DNA from: Vibrio thalassae
GTDB lineage: Bacteria; Pseudomonadota; Gammaproteobacteria; Enterobacterales; Vibrionaceae
DNA length: 64,000 nucleotides
Reading direction: 5' to 3'
NCBI RefSeq assembly: GCF_900089835.1
Contig: NZ_OANU01000037.1
Location: forward strand, 1-64,000
In this document: one piece after another, positions 10,418 to 19,695 of the stretch
Numbering within the stretch: the stretch's first letter is position 1
How the letters are laid out: each line of letters opens with the position of its first letter
Notes under the pieces: generated by a model
Seen by the model: the letters and a program-made list of their open reading frames with translations, nothing else
What the model was told of the DNA's origin: nothing
Databases searched by the model: none
Program-made: the position numbers and the translations under genes

Positions 10418-11695
10418 ATGAATGTTCGCGCTGCTGCGGCCAATATCCTTTTCCAAGTGGTTGATAAGGGTCAATCTCTATCGAGTGCCCTGCCATTGGG
10501 CCAGCAACAAGTAAAACCTAGAGACCAAGCCTTATTGCAAGAAATTTGCTTTGGTGCACTGCGCATATTACCTCGTTTGGAGTCGGTTGCCTCCGAGCTG
10601 ATGGATAAACCCTTAAAGGGTAAACAGCGTGTATTTCATCACCTAATTTTGGTCGGCATCTATCAGATTGGTTACATGCGTATTCCAGCTCACGCAGCCG
10701 TAGGGGAAACCGTTGAGGCAACCAAAACGCTCAAAGGCCCAAAACTACGCGGCCTTATCAATGCCGTGCTGCGAAACTACCAACGCAACCAAGAACAGCT
10801 TGATGAAATTTCTGTCAGCCACAATGCCGGAAAATACGGCCACCCAGGTTGGTTACTCAAACTCCTACAAGAGAGCTATCCACAACAATGGGAAGCGATC
10901 GTCGAGGCGAACAACACCAAAGCCCCAATGTGGCTGCGTGTCAATCACCAACATCACAATCGCGACGACTACCAAGCACTCCTTAAAAATGAAGGCATAG
11001 ATTCCACCGCTCACCCCGAAGCTTTGGATGCTCTAAAATTGGCCGCTCCTTGCGATGTGAATACTCTTCCTGGTTTTGACAAAGGTTGGGTGTCGGTACA
11101 AGATGCCGCTGCTCAGCTTTCTATCAACTATTTAGAGCCTAAAGATGGTGAATTGATTTTGGATTGTTGTGCAGCTCCTGGAGGCAAGACCGCGCATATC
11201 CTAGAGCGAACAAAAGATAGCCAAGTAGTGGCTATTGATTGTGATGAAACTCGATTAAAACGCGTTCATGACAACCTTAAACGCCTAAAACTACAAGCTA
11301 AAGTAGTCTGTGGCGACGCGAGAACACCAAGTGAATGGTGGCAAGGTGAACAATTTGACCGCATTCTATTGGACGCACCATGTTCTGCAACCGGAGTGAT
11401 TCGTAGACATCCGGATATCAAATGGCTACGCCGCGCTGATGATATTGAGGCACTGGCAGCGCTACAGAGTGAAATTTTCGATGCCATGTGGCAACAACTA
11501 AAAGTAGGTGGAACCTTAGTGTATGCGACCTGTTCAATCACACCACAAGAAAATAAACAGCAAGTAAAAGCGTTTCTTGCTCGCACAAATAATGCAACGC
11601 TAATTGGGTCAGACATCGATAACCCAGGGCGTCAGATTCTTCCTGGAGAAGACGATATGGATGGTTTCTATTACGCTGTGCTAAAAAAGGCGTAG
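10418..11695 (+). CDS. rsmB: 16S rRNA m5C967 methyltransferase RsmB
   Basis: Methylates C967 of 16S rRNA using S-adenosylmethionine. 425 residues: N-terminal NusB-like helical RNA-binding domain (about 1-140), linker, and a Rossmann methyltransferase domain with [15 protein letters not shown] (about 248-262, SAM motif I). The two catalytic cysteine motifs of m5C enzymes are both intact: [15 protein letters not shown] and YATCSI. It follows def-fmt as in E. coli. Confidence 0.96.
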   Translation: MNVRAAAANILFQVVDKGQSLSSALPLGQQQVKPRDQALLQEICFGALRILPRLESVASELMDKPLKGKQRVFHHLILVGIYQIGYMRIPAHAAVGETVEATKTLKGPKLRGLINAVLRNYQRNQEQLDEISVSHNAGKYGHPGWLLKLLQESYPQQWEAIVEANNTKAPMWLRVNHQHHNRDDYQALLKNEGIDSTAHPEALDALKLAAPCDVNTLPGFDKGWVSVQDAAAQLSINYLEPKDGELILDCCAAPGGKTAHILERTKDSQVVAIDCDETRLKRVHDNLKRLKLQAKVVCGDARTPSEWWQGEQFDRILLDAPCSATGVIRRHPDIKWLRRADDIEALAALQSEIFDAMWQQLKVGGTLVYATCSITPQENKQQVKAFLARTNNATLIGSDIDNPGRQILPGEDDMDGFYYAVLKKA

Positions 11696-11762
11696 AATGC
11701 CAACCTACTGATAGTTATGCTAGTGACTCGTTAAGTCGAATTGATCAAAAGAGCGAAATGTT

Positions 11763-13139
11763 ATGAAAATCATCATTCTTGGAGCAGGTCAAGTTGGTGG
11801 CACACTCGCAGAAAACCTTGTGGGTGAAAACAACGATATCACCATCGTCGATCGCAACAGTGACCGTTTACGGGAGCTGCAAGATAAATACGATTTGCGA
11901 GTCGTCAATGGCTACGCTAGCCACCCTGATGTATTGCGTGAAGCTGGCGCGCAAGATGCGGACATGCTGGTGGCCGTGACCAATATGGATGAAACCAACA
12001 TGGCTGCGTGCCAAGTGGCCTTCTCTTTGTTCAATACACCAAACCGTGTTGCTCGAATTCGTTCACGTGAGTACCTGATTGAGAAAGAAAGCCTCTTCAA
12101 TTCAGGGGCAATTCCAGTTGATCACTTGATTGCGCCAGAAGAGTTGGTGACCAGCTATATCGAGCGATTGATCCAATACCCAGGCGCGCTGCAGGTCGTC
12201 AGTTTCGCAGATGAACGAGTAAGCTTGGTTGCGGTAAAAGCCTACTATGGCGGTCCGCTCGTTGGTAATGCGTTGTCGACACTACGTGAACACATGCCAC
12301 ACATTGACACCCGTGTTGCGGCTATTTTCCGCCAAGGACGCCCAATTCGTCCTCAAGGCACAACCATTATTGAAGCCGACGACGAAGTCTTCTTCGTAGC
12401 CGCAAGTAACCATATTCGTTCGGTAATGAGTGAGCTACAACGCCTCGAAAAACCATATCGCCGTATCATGATTGTTGGTGGCGGTAACATCGGTGCAAGC
12501 CTTGCTAAACGTCTAGAGCAAACGTACAGCGTCAAGCTTATCGAGCGCAGTTACCAACGTGCTGAAAAGCTATCAGAAGAATTAGAGAACACCATCGTGT
12601 TCTGTGGTGATGCCGCAGATCAAGAGTTATTAACGGAAGAAAACATCGACCAAGTGGATGTATTCATCGCGCTAACCAATGAAGATGAAACCAATATCAT
12701 GTCTGCGATGTTGGCGAAAAAAATGGGCGCCAAAAAGGTAATGGTACTGATTCAACGCGGTGCGTATGTTGACCTTGTACAAGGTGGCACTATTGATGTC
12801 GCAATTTCACCTCAACAAGCAACGATCTCGGCGTTGCTTACCCACGTTCGTCGTGCTGATATCGTTAACGTATCTTCGCTTCGTCGTGGCGCGGCAGAAG
12901 CCATTGAAGCCATTGCACACGGTGATGAGACCACATCGAAAGTGGTGGGCAAAGCGATTGGCGATATTAAATTACCTCCAGGCACTACCATTGGGGCGAT
13001 TGTACGTGGTGAAGAGGTACTGATTGCTCACGATCGCACCGTGATTGAGCAGGATGACCACGTTGTCATGTTCCTCGTGGACAAAAAATACGTGCCTGAC
13101 GTTGAGGCATTGTTCCAACCAAGTGCATTTTTCTTATAA
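11763..13139 (+). CDS. trkA: Trk potassium uptake regulator TrkA
   Basis: Cytoplasmic NAD(H)-binding gating subunit of the Trk K+ channel. 458 residues in a duplicated RCK layout: Rossmann half 1 with [13 protein letters not shown] (about 7-19) and RCK_C, then half 2 with [13 protein letters not shown] (about 239-251) and a second RCK_C. The length equals that of E. coli TrkA. trkH begins 9 bp after its stop, so the two subunits are made from one message. Confidence 0.97.
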   Translation: MKIIILGAGQVGGTLAENLVGENNDITIVDRNSDRLRELQDKYDLRVVNGYASHPDVLREAGAQDADMLVAVTNMDETNMAACQVAFSLFNTPNRVARIRSREYLIEKESLFNSGAIPVDHLIAPEELVTSYIERLIQYPGALQVVSFADERVSLVAVKAYYGGPLVGNALSTLREHMPHIDTRVAAIFRQGRPIRPQGTTIIEADDEVFFVAASNHIRSVMSELQRLEKPYRRIMIVGGGNIGASLAKRLEQTYSVKLIERSYQRAEKLSEELENTIVFCGDAADQELLTEENIDQVDVFIALTNEDETNIMSAMLAKKMGAKKVMVLIQRGAYVDLVQGGTIDVAISPQQATISALLTHVRRADIVNVSSLRRGAAEAIEAIAHGDETTSKVVGKAIGDIKLPPGTTIGAIVRGEEVLIAHDRTVIEQDDHVVMFLVDKKYVPDVEALFQPSAFFL

Positions 13140-13148
13140 GGCACTCTA

Positions 13149-14594
13149 ATGGTTAACGCTCGTCCCGTTTCATTTGTTATAGGGCTAGTGCTATCAAAAC
13201 TAGCCCTATTTATGTATGTACCAACACTCGTTGCTTTTTTCACAGGTACCGATGGTTTCCTTGATTTTGGTTTAGCGGTTGTTATTACCCATTTTGCCGC
13301 TTTTGTTTGCCTCTCTTTAGGGCGTACCAAAGACTTCAAACTCAGCGTGCGTGACATGTTCCTGATCACCAGTTTGGTTTGGACCATAGCCAGCGCATTT
13401 GCCGCTCTCCCTTTTGTGTTTATCAATCATATTAGTTTTACCGATGCCTACTTTGAAACTATGTCGGGTATCACTACGACAGGTTCGACCGTCCTCAGTG
13501 GTTTAGACAACATGGCACCGAGCATTCTATTATGGCGCTCACTATTGCAATGGTTGGGTGGCATTGGGTTTATTGTTATGGCGGTAGCCGTGTTACCTAT
13601 GCTTAACGTGGGGGGAATGCGCCTATTCCAAACCGAATCGTCAGATTGGTCAGATAAGAGTAGTCCACGAGCCAAAACCGTCGCGAAAAATATCGTGTTG
13701 GTTTATTTAGTCCTAACCGTTTTGTGCTTGCTCGGGTATATTTTCACGGGTATGGATCTGTTCGATGCGATTAACCATTCATTCACGACGCTCTCTACTG
13801 GCGGCTATTCCACATCCGACGGCTCCATGAACCACTTTTCCGAAGGTGCTCATTGGGTTGGAACCATCTTTATGTTCTTGGGTGGGTTACCATTCCTACT
13901 CTTTGTCGCTGCCTTAACAAAACGTGACCCTAAGATACTGCTAAAAGATGCCCAAGTTCGCGGCTTCAGCTATCTATTTTTGATATCGAGCACGGTGGTC
14001 GCACTATGGCTGTTTTGGGAAGATGGCTACGCGTTAGATGATGCGTTTCGTGTCTCGATGTTTAATATCGTTTCTGTGGTGACAACAACAGGTTTTGGCT
14101 TGGAAGACTTCACCGCTTGGGGCCCGTTACCCTCGGTTATCTTTGCTTTTATGATGATGGTTGGCGCATGCTCTGGCTCTACGTCCGGCGGCATCAAAAT
14201 ATTCCGCTTTCAAATTGCTGTCACTTTGCTCAATAAGCAAATGATGAAACTTATTCATCCATCTGGTGTTTTTGTTCAGCGCTACAACAACCGTCCCGTC
14301 AATGACGATATCGTCCGTTCCGTTGTCGCCTTTGTGTTGATGTTTTTTGTCACCATTATCGTCATCGCTGCAGGTTTGAGTGCGATGGGGCTGGATCCAG
14401 TGACCAGTATTACAGGCTCCATAACAGCAGTGGCCAACGTGGGGCCGGGGATGGGTGATATCATAGGTCCAACCGGTAACTTTGCCCCTCTTCCTGATGC
14501 CGCTAAGTGGTTACTCAGTTTTGGTATGTTGATGGGACGTTTGGAAATTCTTACCTTGCTCGTTCTCTTCTTCCCTGCATTTTGGCGCCGCTAG
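13149..14594 (+). CDS. trkH: Trk potassium channel subunit TrkH
   Basis: Inner-membrane pore subunit, 481 residues, with about ten hydrophobic segments and the repeated pore-loop pattern of KtrB/TrkH proteins; the selectivity-filter glycines appear in [12 protein letters not shown] (about 108-119), TLSTGGYST (about 217), [12 protein letters not shown] (about 313) and [11 protein letters not shown] (about 427). It partners TrkA immediately upstream. Its last 4 bp overlap the convergent hemolysin III gene. No hairpin terminator is visible at its end. Confidence 0.96.
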   Translation: MVNARPVSFVIGLVLSKLALFMYVPTLVAFFTGTDGFLDFGLAVVITHFAAFVCLSLGRTKDFKLSVRDMFLITSLVWTIASAFAALPFVFINHISFTDAYFETMSGITTTGSTVLSGLDNMAPSILLWRSLLQWLGGIGFIVMAVAVLPMLNVGGMRLFQTESSDWSDKSSPRAKTVAKNIVLVYLVLTVLCLLGYIFTGMDLFDAINHSFTTLSTGGYSTSDGSMNHFSEGAHWVGTIFMFLGGLPFLLFVAALTKRDPKILLKDAQVRGFSYLFLISSTVVALWLFWEDGYALDDAFRVSMFNIVSVVTTTGFGLEDFTAWGPLPSVIFAFMMMVGACSGSTSGGIKIFRFQIAVTLLNKQMMKLIHPSGVFVQRYNNRPVNDDIVRSVVAFVLMFFVTIIVIAAGLSAMGLDPVTSITGSITAVANVGPGMGDIIGPTGNFAPLPDAAKWLLSFGMLMGRLEILTLLVLFFPAFWRR

Positions 14595-15244
14595 ACCGGC
14601 GCTACATACCAATACACTGCAAAAAAATGACAAGCGGCGCCAGCGAGCACAAACAGGTGCCAAATCGCATGATTATAAGGGATCCGTTTGTTGGCATAGA
14701 ACACAACGCCTAGAGTATAAATCGCTCCGCCCAGTGCCAATAACATCAAGCCGGGAGGAGCTAAATGCTTAGCTAACTGATAGATAACAATGACCGATAA
14801 CCACCCCATCACTAGATAAGTAATCAACGAAGCGCGCTTAAAACGATACACAAAGAACAGCTTCATAACGATACCAATCAGTGCCAGAGCCCAAATCACG
14901 ACCATGAGTCCTATCGCTAAAGGTGTCCTGAGACTCACCAACATAAACGGTGTGTAGCTGCCGGCAATCAGTAAAAAAATGGCGCAATGATCGAAGGTTT
15001 TTAACCAGCGTTTGCTGTTAGGGTTGCCAATTGAGTGATACAAGGTTGAAGCAAGAAACAAGGTGATCATGCTAGCGCCATACAGACTCATACTGGTAAT
15101 TGTCAGTGCATCGGCGTGCGCATCCAGTGCTTTTTGTAGTAGCAGCACCAAGCCAACAATGGACAGCAGTACCCCAATACCATGAGAGATACTGTTGGCC
15201 CACTCTTCACGTGTGCTATAACTAGAATTGATTACTGAGGACAT
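14591..15244 (-). CDS. Hemolysin III / YqfA family membrane protein
   Basis: 217-residue integral membrane protein with seven hydrophobic segments, belonging to the PAQR-like HlyIII family. Family hallmarks are present: an N-terminal ExxNxxSHGxG motif ([12 protein letters not shown]), [23 protein letters not shown] and the C-terminal HxxWH-type [14 protein letters not shown]. Despite the name, haemolytic activity is doubtful in most members, and a role in membrane homeostasis is likelier. The frame starts with GTG at 15286, but the ATG at 15244 fits the family N-terminus. Its start region lies beside a 10-bp inverted repeat (15248-15284). Confidence 0.87.
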   Translation of the reverse strand: MSSVINSSYSTREEWANSISHGIGVLLSIVGLVLLLQKALDAHADALTITSMSLYGASMITLFLASTLYHSIGNPNSKRWLKTFDHCAIFLLIAGSYTPFMLVSLRTPLAIGLMVVIWALALIGIVMKLFFVYRFKRASLITYLVMGWLSVIVIYQLAKHLAPPGLMLLALGGAIYTLGVVFYANKRIPYNHAIWHLFVLAGAACHFFAVYWYVAPV

Positions 15245-15247
15245 TAA

Positions 15248-15284
15248 GGCATACTCTAAACAGATAGTGATTAAAGAGTATGCC
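15248..15284. repeat. Perfect 10-bp inverted repeat at the hemolysin III gene start
   Basis: GGCATACTCT (15248-15257) and AGAGTATGCC (15275-15284) with a 17-nt spacer. In the minus-strand transcript the 3' arm ends 3 nt before the ATG at 15244 and contains the only GAG available as a ribosome-binding site. It could be an mRNA hairpin that blocks translation or a protein operator. Confidence 0.75.
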
Positions 15285-15289
15285 ACACT

Positions 15290-15309
15290 CAGCTAACATG
15301 TGTTAGCTG
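15290..15309. repeat. 9-bp-arm palindrome downstream of the Spo0M-like gene
   Basis: CAGCTAACA-tg-TGTTAGCTG, perfect arms, 4 bp past the Spo0M-like stop. No T-run follows on either strand, so it is not a standard terminator. Confidence 0.7.
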
Positions 15310-15312
15310 AAA

Positions 15313-16113
15313 TTAGGTCGTTTGCTCTAGATAAGCTAGAACTTGCTGACCCGCTTCTTTACCAGAGAGCGAACATGGAAGCTGCATTTCTCGTTTCAAC
15401 TGTCCTAATCCAATAAGACTCGAGAGCATGCCTTTTACCCCCTCTTTGTTTCTATCGATTTCAAACCACAACTTAAGCTCGTCTTCGCTGCGGTAAGCAA
15501 TGATCTCAAGTTCGCGCCAGCGACCATGGTAAGGCCCTGTCGTTGGAACAAATTCAAACTCTTGAACAAACGGCATCGCAAAGCCCTTTGCCGCTTCACA
15601 TTCTACCTGACGAATCCGTAGCCCTTGATCTTCTAACGCAGAGAATATGCCATCAAGTAGAGGATCAGGGCGCACTGTCAGCATGTCTTTGTCGGTTGGA
15701 TCGGCAGCCAAGGCGATATCTAGCCCGGTTTCCAACCATACTTTAGAGTCGCCAATCGTAACTGGTGTATTCCAAGGTACATCGAGCTCCACTTCAAAAT
15801 CTCGAGTTTCTCCAGGCTCAATGGTGAACGTATAAGGCAACTTCCACGTTTGCAGTGCAAAGGTTTTTGATACTCGCTTCTTCGGTGTTCCTGGTTGATT
15901 GCTGTTATTGTGATTGCTACGTGCCACCTCATCGATGTAGCGACAACAAAGCCTCATATTGATGTTATCCACTGTCTGAGCAGTTTTGCCACCGTATACA
16001 TGAATCGTGACTTTGGCTGTTTCACCCGGGTAGAGGTACTCTTGGTGAAGAACAGAATCCACTCGCGCGGCGCCAATACCAAAACTTGCTAAGGTTTTCT
16101 TAAAAAAAGACAT
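15313..16113 (-). CDS. Spo0M-like sporulation-control family protein
   Basis: 266-residue soluble protein of the Spo0M family (an arrestin-like beta sandwich). The N-terminus MSFFKKTLASFGIGAARVD and the PGETAKVTIHVYGG and IEPGETRDFEVELDVPWNTPVT stretches are typical. No transmembrane segment or signal peptide is seen. The role is unknown in non-sporulating bacteria. The ATG at 16125 is an alternative start 4 codons upstream with GGGA before it; I prefer 16113 by family length. A GGTAGtgCTACC palindrome lies at 16137-16148, in the likely promoter region. Confidence 0.85.
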   Translation of the reverse strand: MSFFKKTLASFGIGAARVDSVLHQEYLYPGETAKVTIHVYGGKTAQTVDNINMRLCCRYIDEVARSNHNNSNQPGTPKKRVSKTFALQTWKLPYTFTIEPGETRDFEVELDVPWNTPVTIGDSKVWLETGLDIALAADPTDKDMLTVRPDPLLDGIFSALEDQGLRIRQVECEAAKGFAMPFVQEFEFVPTTGPYHGRWRELEIIAYRSEDELKLWFEIDRNKEGVKGMLSSLIGLGQLKREMQLPCSLSGKEAGQQVLAYLEQTT

Positions 16114-16268
16114 ACGCACATCCATTTATATCCCGAGGTAGTGCTACCGTTTTATCGCAATTTGGTAGAGAAAACAAATATCCGACGCACAAATGCACTG
16201 TAGAAAAAACAACCAAACAATTCACCCTAAACTATCGAATCCACACAAACTTGATGGTATTCTATGCA

Positions 16269-16286
16269 CGATATGCATGCATATCG
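16269..16286. repeat. Perfect 18-bp palindrome
   Basis: CGATATGCATGCATATCG, perfectly self-complementary, in the intergenic region between the Spo0M-like gene and the small ORF at 16416. It is a candidate operator; 13 bp upstream is a possible -35 (TTGATG at 16251-16256). Confidence 0.75.
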
Positions 16287-16307
16287 TTATTCCTGATTGT
16301 TTATTTG

Positions 16308-16354
16308 GAGTGACATAAGTCAAAAAAGAGTGACATTGAAGGTCATTTCAATGT
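16308..16354. repeat. 20-bp-spaced direct repeat and 8-bp hairpin
   Basis: GAGTGACAT occurs at 16308-16316 and again at 16328-16336, exactly 20 bp apart (two helical turns). The second copy runs into an inverted repeat ACATTGAA-ggtcat-TTCAATGT (16333-16354). This suggests a protein-binding region or structured leader. Confidence 0.65.
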
Positions 16355-16415
16355 TCTCATAAGCAATCAGGCCATTAGATTGGCAATGGAATTGCCTGAC
16401 TTGTTAGGTTAAAAA

Positions 16416-16583
16416 ATGCGCCCAACTCCCGTCAGGTTTTCGTACTCAAATAATGGTGCGTCGCGTCGTCGCAGTGGTTTCACTTCTGCTCTTGTCGCGA
16501 AAAACATCGCCCCTTCAATGACGCTTGTTGAGCCTAGTGTTCCTTCAACACCAGCTCCAACTAAAGTTGTTAAAGCGGCATAA
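16416..16583 (+). CDS. Small hypothetical basic protein (55 aa)
   Basis: A 55-codon ORF beginning [20 protein letters not shown] and ending in a Pro/Thr/Ala-rich tail ([14 protein letters not shown]). It has AGG 7 nt before the ATG and a strong terminator 2 bp after the stop, so it looks like a free-standing transcription unit. The protein is basic, with an Arg cluster RRR at 17-19 and no hydrophobic segment or cysteine. I recognise no family. The upstream 150 bp carry palindromes, direct repeats and competing hairpins. It could also be a dual-function or non-coding small RNA; codon use looks like that of the neighbours, which favours translation. Confidence 0.7.
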   Translation: MRPTPVRFSYSNNGASRRRSGFTSALVAKNIAPSMTLVEPSVPSTPAPTKVVKAA

Positions 16584-16585
16584 TA

Positions 16586-16614
16586 AAAAGCGCAGTCACC
16601 CTGCGCTTTTTTTT
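16586..16614 (+). terminator. Terminator of the 55-aa gene
   Basis: Stem AAAAGCGCAG / CTGCGCTTTT, loop tcacc, followed by eight T in all; lies 2 bp after the small ORF stop. Confidence 0.9.
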
Positions 16615-16699
16615 GTGTCCAATTCCTTCATATATTGGTATTAGCCCTGATTTTTGGTACTTTTACTCAAAAATACTTATAAATATTGTGGAGAAAGTT

Positions 16700-16966
16700 A
16701 TGAAGTGCCACCGCGTTAATGAACTGATTGAGTTAATACACCCAGAATGGCAAAAAGAACCAGACCTTAACTTGCTGGAATTCATTGTAAAATTGTCTGA
16801 CGAAGCAGGATACAAAGGTAAGCTTGAAGAGCTGACAGACGATGTGCTGATCTATCACCTTAAAATGCGTAATAGCGAGAAAGACGAAATGATTCCGGGA
16901 TTAGCCAAAGATCAAGAGGACGATTTCAAAACCGCCCTACTGAAGGCTCGCGGCATCATCAAATAA
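16700..16966 (+). CDS. yihD: YihD family protein (DUF1040)
   Basis: 88-residue soluble protein beginning [20 protein letters not shown], closely like E. coli YihD (89 aa), including [13 protein letters not shown] and [14 protein letters not shown]. Function unknown. The frame is open from 16613, but the ATG at 16700 has GGAGAAAGTT in front and gives the family length. In E. coli it also precedes srkA and dsbA; here ccoG is inserted between. Confidence 0.92.
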   Translation: MKCHRVNELIELIHPEWQKEPDLNLLEFIVKLSDEAGYKGKLEELTDDVLIYHLKMRNSEKDEMIPGLAKDQEDDFKTALLKARGIIK

Positions 16967-16980
16967 CCAAATATTCTAAA

Positions 16981-17005
16981 AACGACTCTCTAAGGGTCGC
17001 TTTTT
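16981..17005 (+). terminator. Weak terminator after yihD
   Basis: Six-pair stem CGACTC / GGGTCG (one G-T pair) with loop tctaa, then cTTTTT. Confidence 0.55.
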
Positions 17006-17181
17006 ATATGAGGCGACGCTAATTTTGTTGTTAAAGGTTGATAGCGTTAAAGAAATAAAATTGTTATCAGGGTTATAATCGCTGGGTTTTAATACTGCGT
17101 ACAGAACAAAGAGTCGCAGCAATGTCGGAATAGATAGAGTGCGTCAAAACGCACCGTCAGCCCTAGAAGGACAGCCTCAGC

Positions 17182-18600
17182 ATGAGTCAGGATAAGATTG
17201 ACGTAAAGGATGTAACACCCAAAACGTTCAACCCCAAAACCCACAAAGGTAACGGCGATCGATTTAACCCCAGCAATCGCATCTACGTTCGTGAAAGTAA
17301 AGGCACCTTTCAAAAACTTAGACGCTACGGCGGCTGGTTTTTACTCCTATTGTTCGCACTGGTACCTTGGATACCTTATGGCGAGAGACAAGCGGTATTG
17401 CTTGATATTGGTAATCAGCAATTTAACTTTTTTGGCACCACACTTTATCCGCAAGATCTCACTCTACTCGCGTTACTGTTTATGGTGGCCGCGTTTGGCC
17501 TGTTTTTTATCACCACGTTTTTAGGTCGAGTATGGTGTGGCTACTTATGTCCACAGACCGTCTGGACCTTTATGTACATCTGGTTTGAAGAAAAGTTAGA
17601 AGGCAGCGCCAACAAACGACGCAAGCAAGACAGCGGAAAACTCAGTCCCAATCTCATAGTACGTAAAGGCCTTAAGCATGTTGCTTGGTTAGCGATTGCA
17701 TTAGCAACTGGCTTTACCTTTACCGGTTATTTTGTACCAATTGGTGCGCTCGTTAGCGACTTTTTCACCTTAAATGCCAGCTTCTGGCCCGTATTCTGGG
17801 TGCTGTTTTTTGCCGGTTGTACATACGCGAATGCTGGCTGGATGCGCTCTATCATGTGTATTCATATGTGCCCTTACGCTCGTTTCCAGTCGGCCATGTT
17901 TGATAAGGACACCTTTATAGTTGGCTACAACAGTCAACGAGGTGAAACTCGCGGTCCACGCTCTCGTAAAGCGGATCCCAAAACGCTGGGCTTAGGTGAC
18001 TGTATTGACTGTGATCTTTGTGTGCAAGTGTGCCCAACAGGCATCGATATTCGTGATGGCTTGCAGTACGAATGCATCAACTGCGGCGCTTGTATTGACG
18101 CGTGTGATAAGACCATGGACAGAATGGGTTATGAGAAAGGCCTAATCAGCTACACCACCGAGCACCGCCTCTCAGGTAAACACACTAAAGTCATGCGACC
18201 AAAGCTGCTAGGCTATGGCTCGGTATTACTGGTGATGATTGCCCTGTTCTTTGTGCAGATTTCGGCCGTCGACCCCGCGGGGCTGAGTGTTCTTAGGGAT
18301 CGTAACCAACTGTTTAGAGTTAACAGTGATGGTCTGGTTGAGAATACCTACACCTTGAAGGTCATCAATAAAACACAACAAAAGCAACAATATACGCTCA
18401 GTGTTTCTGGACTAGAAAATGCAACTTGGTATGGACGACAAACCATCTCCGTTGAGCCGGGAGAAGTTTACAACCTACCAATCAGCTTAGGTGCCGATCC
18501 AGAGCAACTCAGTTCACCTGTGTCGACAATTCAGTTTATACTGAACGACAACAATGACTTCTCAACAGAAGTAGAGAGTCGATTTATTAAGAAGCTCTAA
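17182..18600 (+). CDS. ccoG: Cytochrome c oxidase accessory protein CcoG
   Basis: Membrane-bound polyferredoxin (FixG/RdxA family) involved in copper delivery during cbb3-type oxidase assembly; CcoG is proposed to reduce Cu(II) in the cytoplasm. 472 residues: about four to five membrane segments, CGYLCPQTVW near 120, and two [4Fe-4S] motifs in the order CIDCDLCVQVCP and CINCGACIDAC (about 273-310). The C-terminal periplasmic IG-like (FixG_C) domain covers the last ~120 residues. The oxidase genes themselves are not in this window. Confidence 0.93.
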   Translation: MSQDKIDVKDVTPKTFNPKTHKGNGDRFNPSNRIYVRESKGTFQKLRRYGGWFLLLLFALVPWIPYGERQAVLLDIGNQQFNFFGTTLYPQDLTLLALLFMVAAFGLFFITTFLGRVWCGYLCPQTVWTFMYIWFEEKLEGSANKRRKQDSGKLSPNLIVRKGLKHVAWLAIALATGFTFTGYFVPIGALVSDFFTLNASFWPVFWVLFFAGCTYANAGWMRSIMCIHMCPYARFQSAMFDKDTFIVGYNSQRGETRGPRSRKADPKTLGLGDCIDCDLCVQVCPTGIDIRDGLQYECINCGACIDACDKTMDRMGYEKGLISYTTEHRLSGKHTKVMRPKLLGYGSVLLVMIALFFVQISAVDPAGLSVLRDRNQLFRVNSDGLVENTYTLKVINKTQQKQQYTLSVSGLENATWYGRQTISVEPGEVYNLPISLGADPEQLSSPVSTIQFILNDNNDFSTEVESRFIKKL

Positions 18601-18626
18601 CCGATGCGTTAGCTACCTATTACAGG

Positions 18627-18660
18627 AAAAGGGCTCAGTAATGAGTCCTTTTATTTTATA
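18627..18660 (+). terminator. Terminator between ccoG and srkA
   Basis: Stem AAAAGGGCTCA / TGAGTCCTTTT (one G-T pair), loop gtaa, then ATTTTATA. It ends immediately before the chosen srkA ATG at 18662. Confidence 0.75.
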
Positions 18661-18661
18661 C

Positions 18662-19645
18662 ATGACAGATAAAGCCTTTAACTTTGATGCTCTCACTCCC
18701 GATTTCATGTGGTATGCCTTAGAAAGCATAGGTGTTCGAGCTGAGTCAGGTTTGCTTGCGCTTAACAGCTACGAAAACCGCGTTTACCAATTCACTGACG
18801 AAGATAGAAAGCGCTTTGTGGTCAAGTTTTATAGACCACAACGTTGGAGCCGTGAACAGATCCAAGAAGAGCACGATTTTTCCAATGAGTTGGTCGACAA
18901 CGACGTGCCGATTGCGGCACCGCTATCGATTAACGGAGAGACCATTCATGAGTATCAAGGTTATCTATTTACTTTGTTCAATAGCGAAGGTGGCCGCCAG
19001 TTTGAGGTCGATAACTTAGAACAACTAGAATGGGTCGGACGATTTATGGGCCGCATCCACCAAGTTGGTGCAAAGAAGAACTTTATTCACCGCCCAACTA
19101 TTGGTCTGGAAGAGTACGTGTATCAACCAAGAAAACTGTTACAGTCGTCCACATTCATCCCTGCGCATTTAGAAAATGCTTTTTTTAGTGATTTAGATTT
19201 GTTGATCTCGCAAATTGAAGCGCATTGGCAATCTAGTGAAACCATTCGTCTACATGGTGACTGCCACCCAGGCAACATACTTTGGCGTGACGGCCCTATG
19301 TTTGTCGATCTAGACGATGCTCGTAATGGGCCTGCAATTCAAGATCTATGGATGTTGCTCAATGGTGATCGCCAGGACAAGATGATGCAACTTGATGTTC
19401 TGTTAGAGGGATATCAAGAATTTAGTGACCTAGCGAACGATCAATTGAAACTAATTGAGCCTTTACGCGGTCTACGTATGGTGCACTACATGGCTTGGCT
19501 AGCGAAACGCTGGCATGATCCGGCCTTTCCACAGGCCTTTCCTTGGTTCAATGATGCCAAATATTGGGAAGGACAAGTGCTAGGTTTTAAAGAGCAGATA
19601 GCCGCGCTGAATGAAAAGCCACTTTCATTACAACCGCAGTGGTGA
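18662..19645 (+). CDS. srkA: Stress response kinase A
   Basis: Ser/Thr protein kinase of the aminoglycoside-phosphotransferase fold (YihE/RdoA), which counters stress-induced cell death and lies in the Cpx regulon in E. coli. 327 residues; NSYENRVYQF and FVVKFYRP (ATP-site Lys) near the N-terminus, catalytic HGDCHPGNILW near 202-212 and metal-binding FVDLDDA. The frame is open from an ATG at 18641, but that codon lies inside the terminator loop/stem; the ATG at 18662 begins MTDKAFNFDALTPD, the family start, although no clear Shine-Dalgarno sequence precedes it. dsbA follows. Confidence 0.9.
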   Translation: MTDKAFNFDALTPDFMWYALESIGVRAESGLLALNSYENRVYQFTDEDRKRFVVKFYRPQRWSREQIQEEHDFSNELVDNDVPIAAPLSINGETIHEYQGYLFTLFNSEGGRQFEVDNLEQLEWVGRFMGRIHQVGAKKNFIHRPTIGLEEYVYQPRKLLQSSTFIPAHLENAFFSDLDLLISQIEAHWQSSETIRLHGDCHPGNILWRDGPMFVDLDDARNGPAIQDLWMLLNGDRQDKMMQLDVLLEGYQEFSDLANDQLKLIEPLRGLRMVHYMAWLAKRWHDPAFPQAFPWFNDAKYWEGQVLGFKEQIAALNEKPLSLQPQW

Positions 19646-19695
19646 CAAACTATTCCCATTCCTGTTAAGGATTTGTTTTACACATGGAGAAAATA

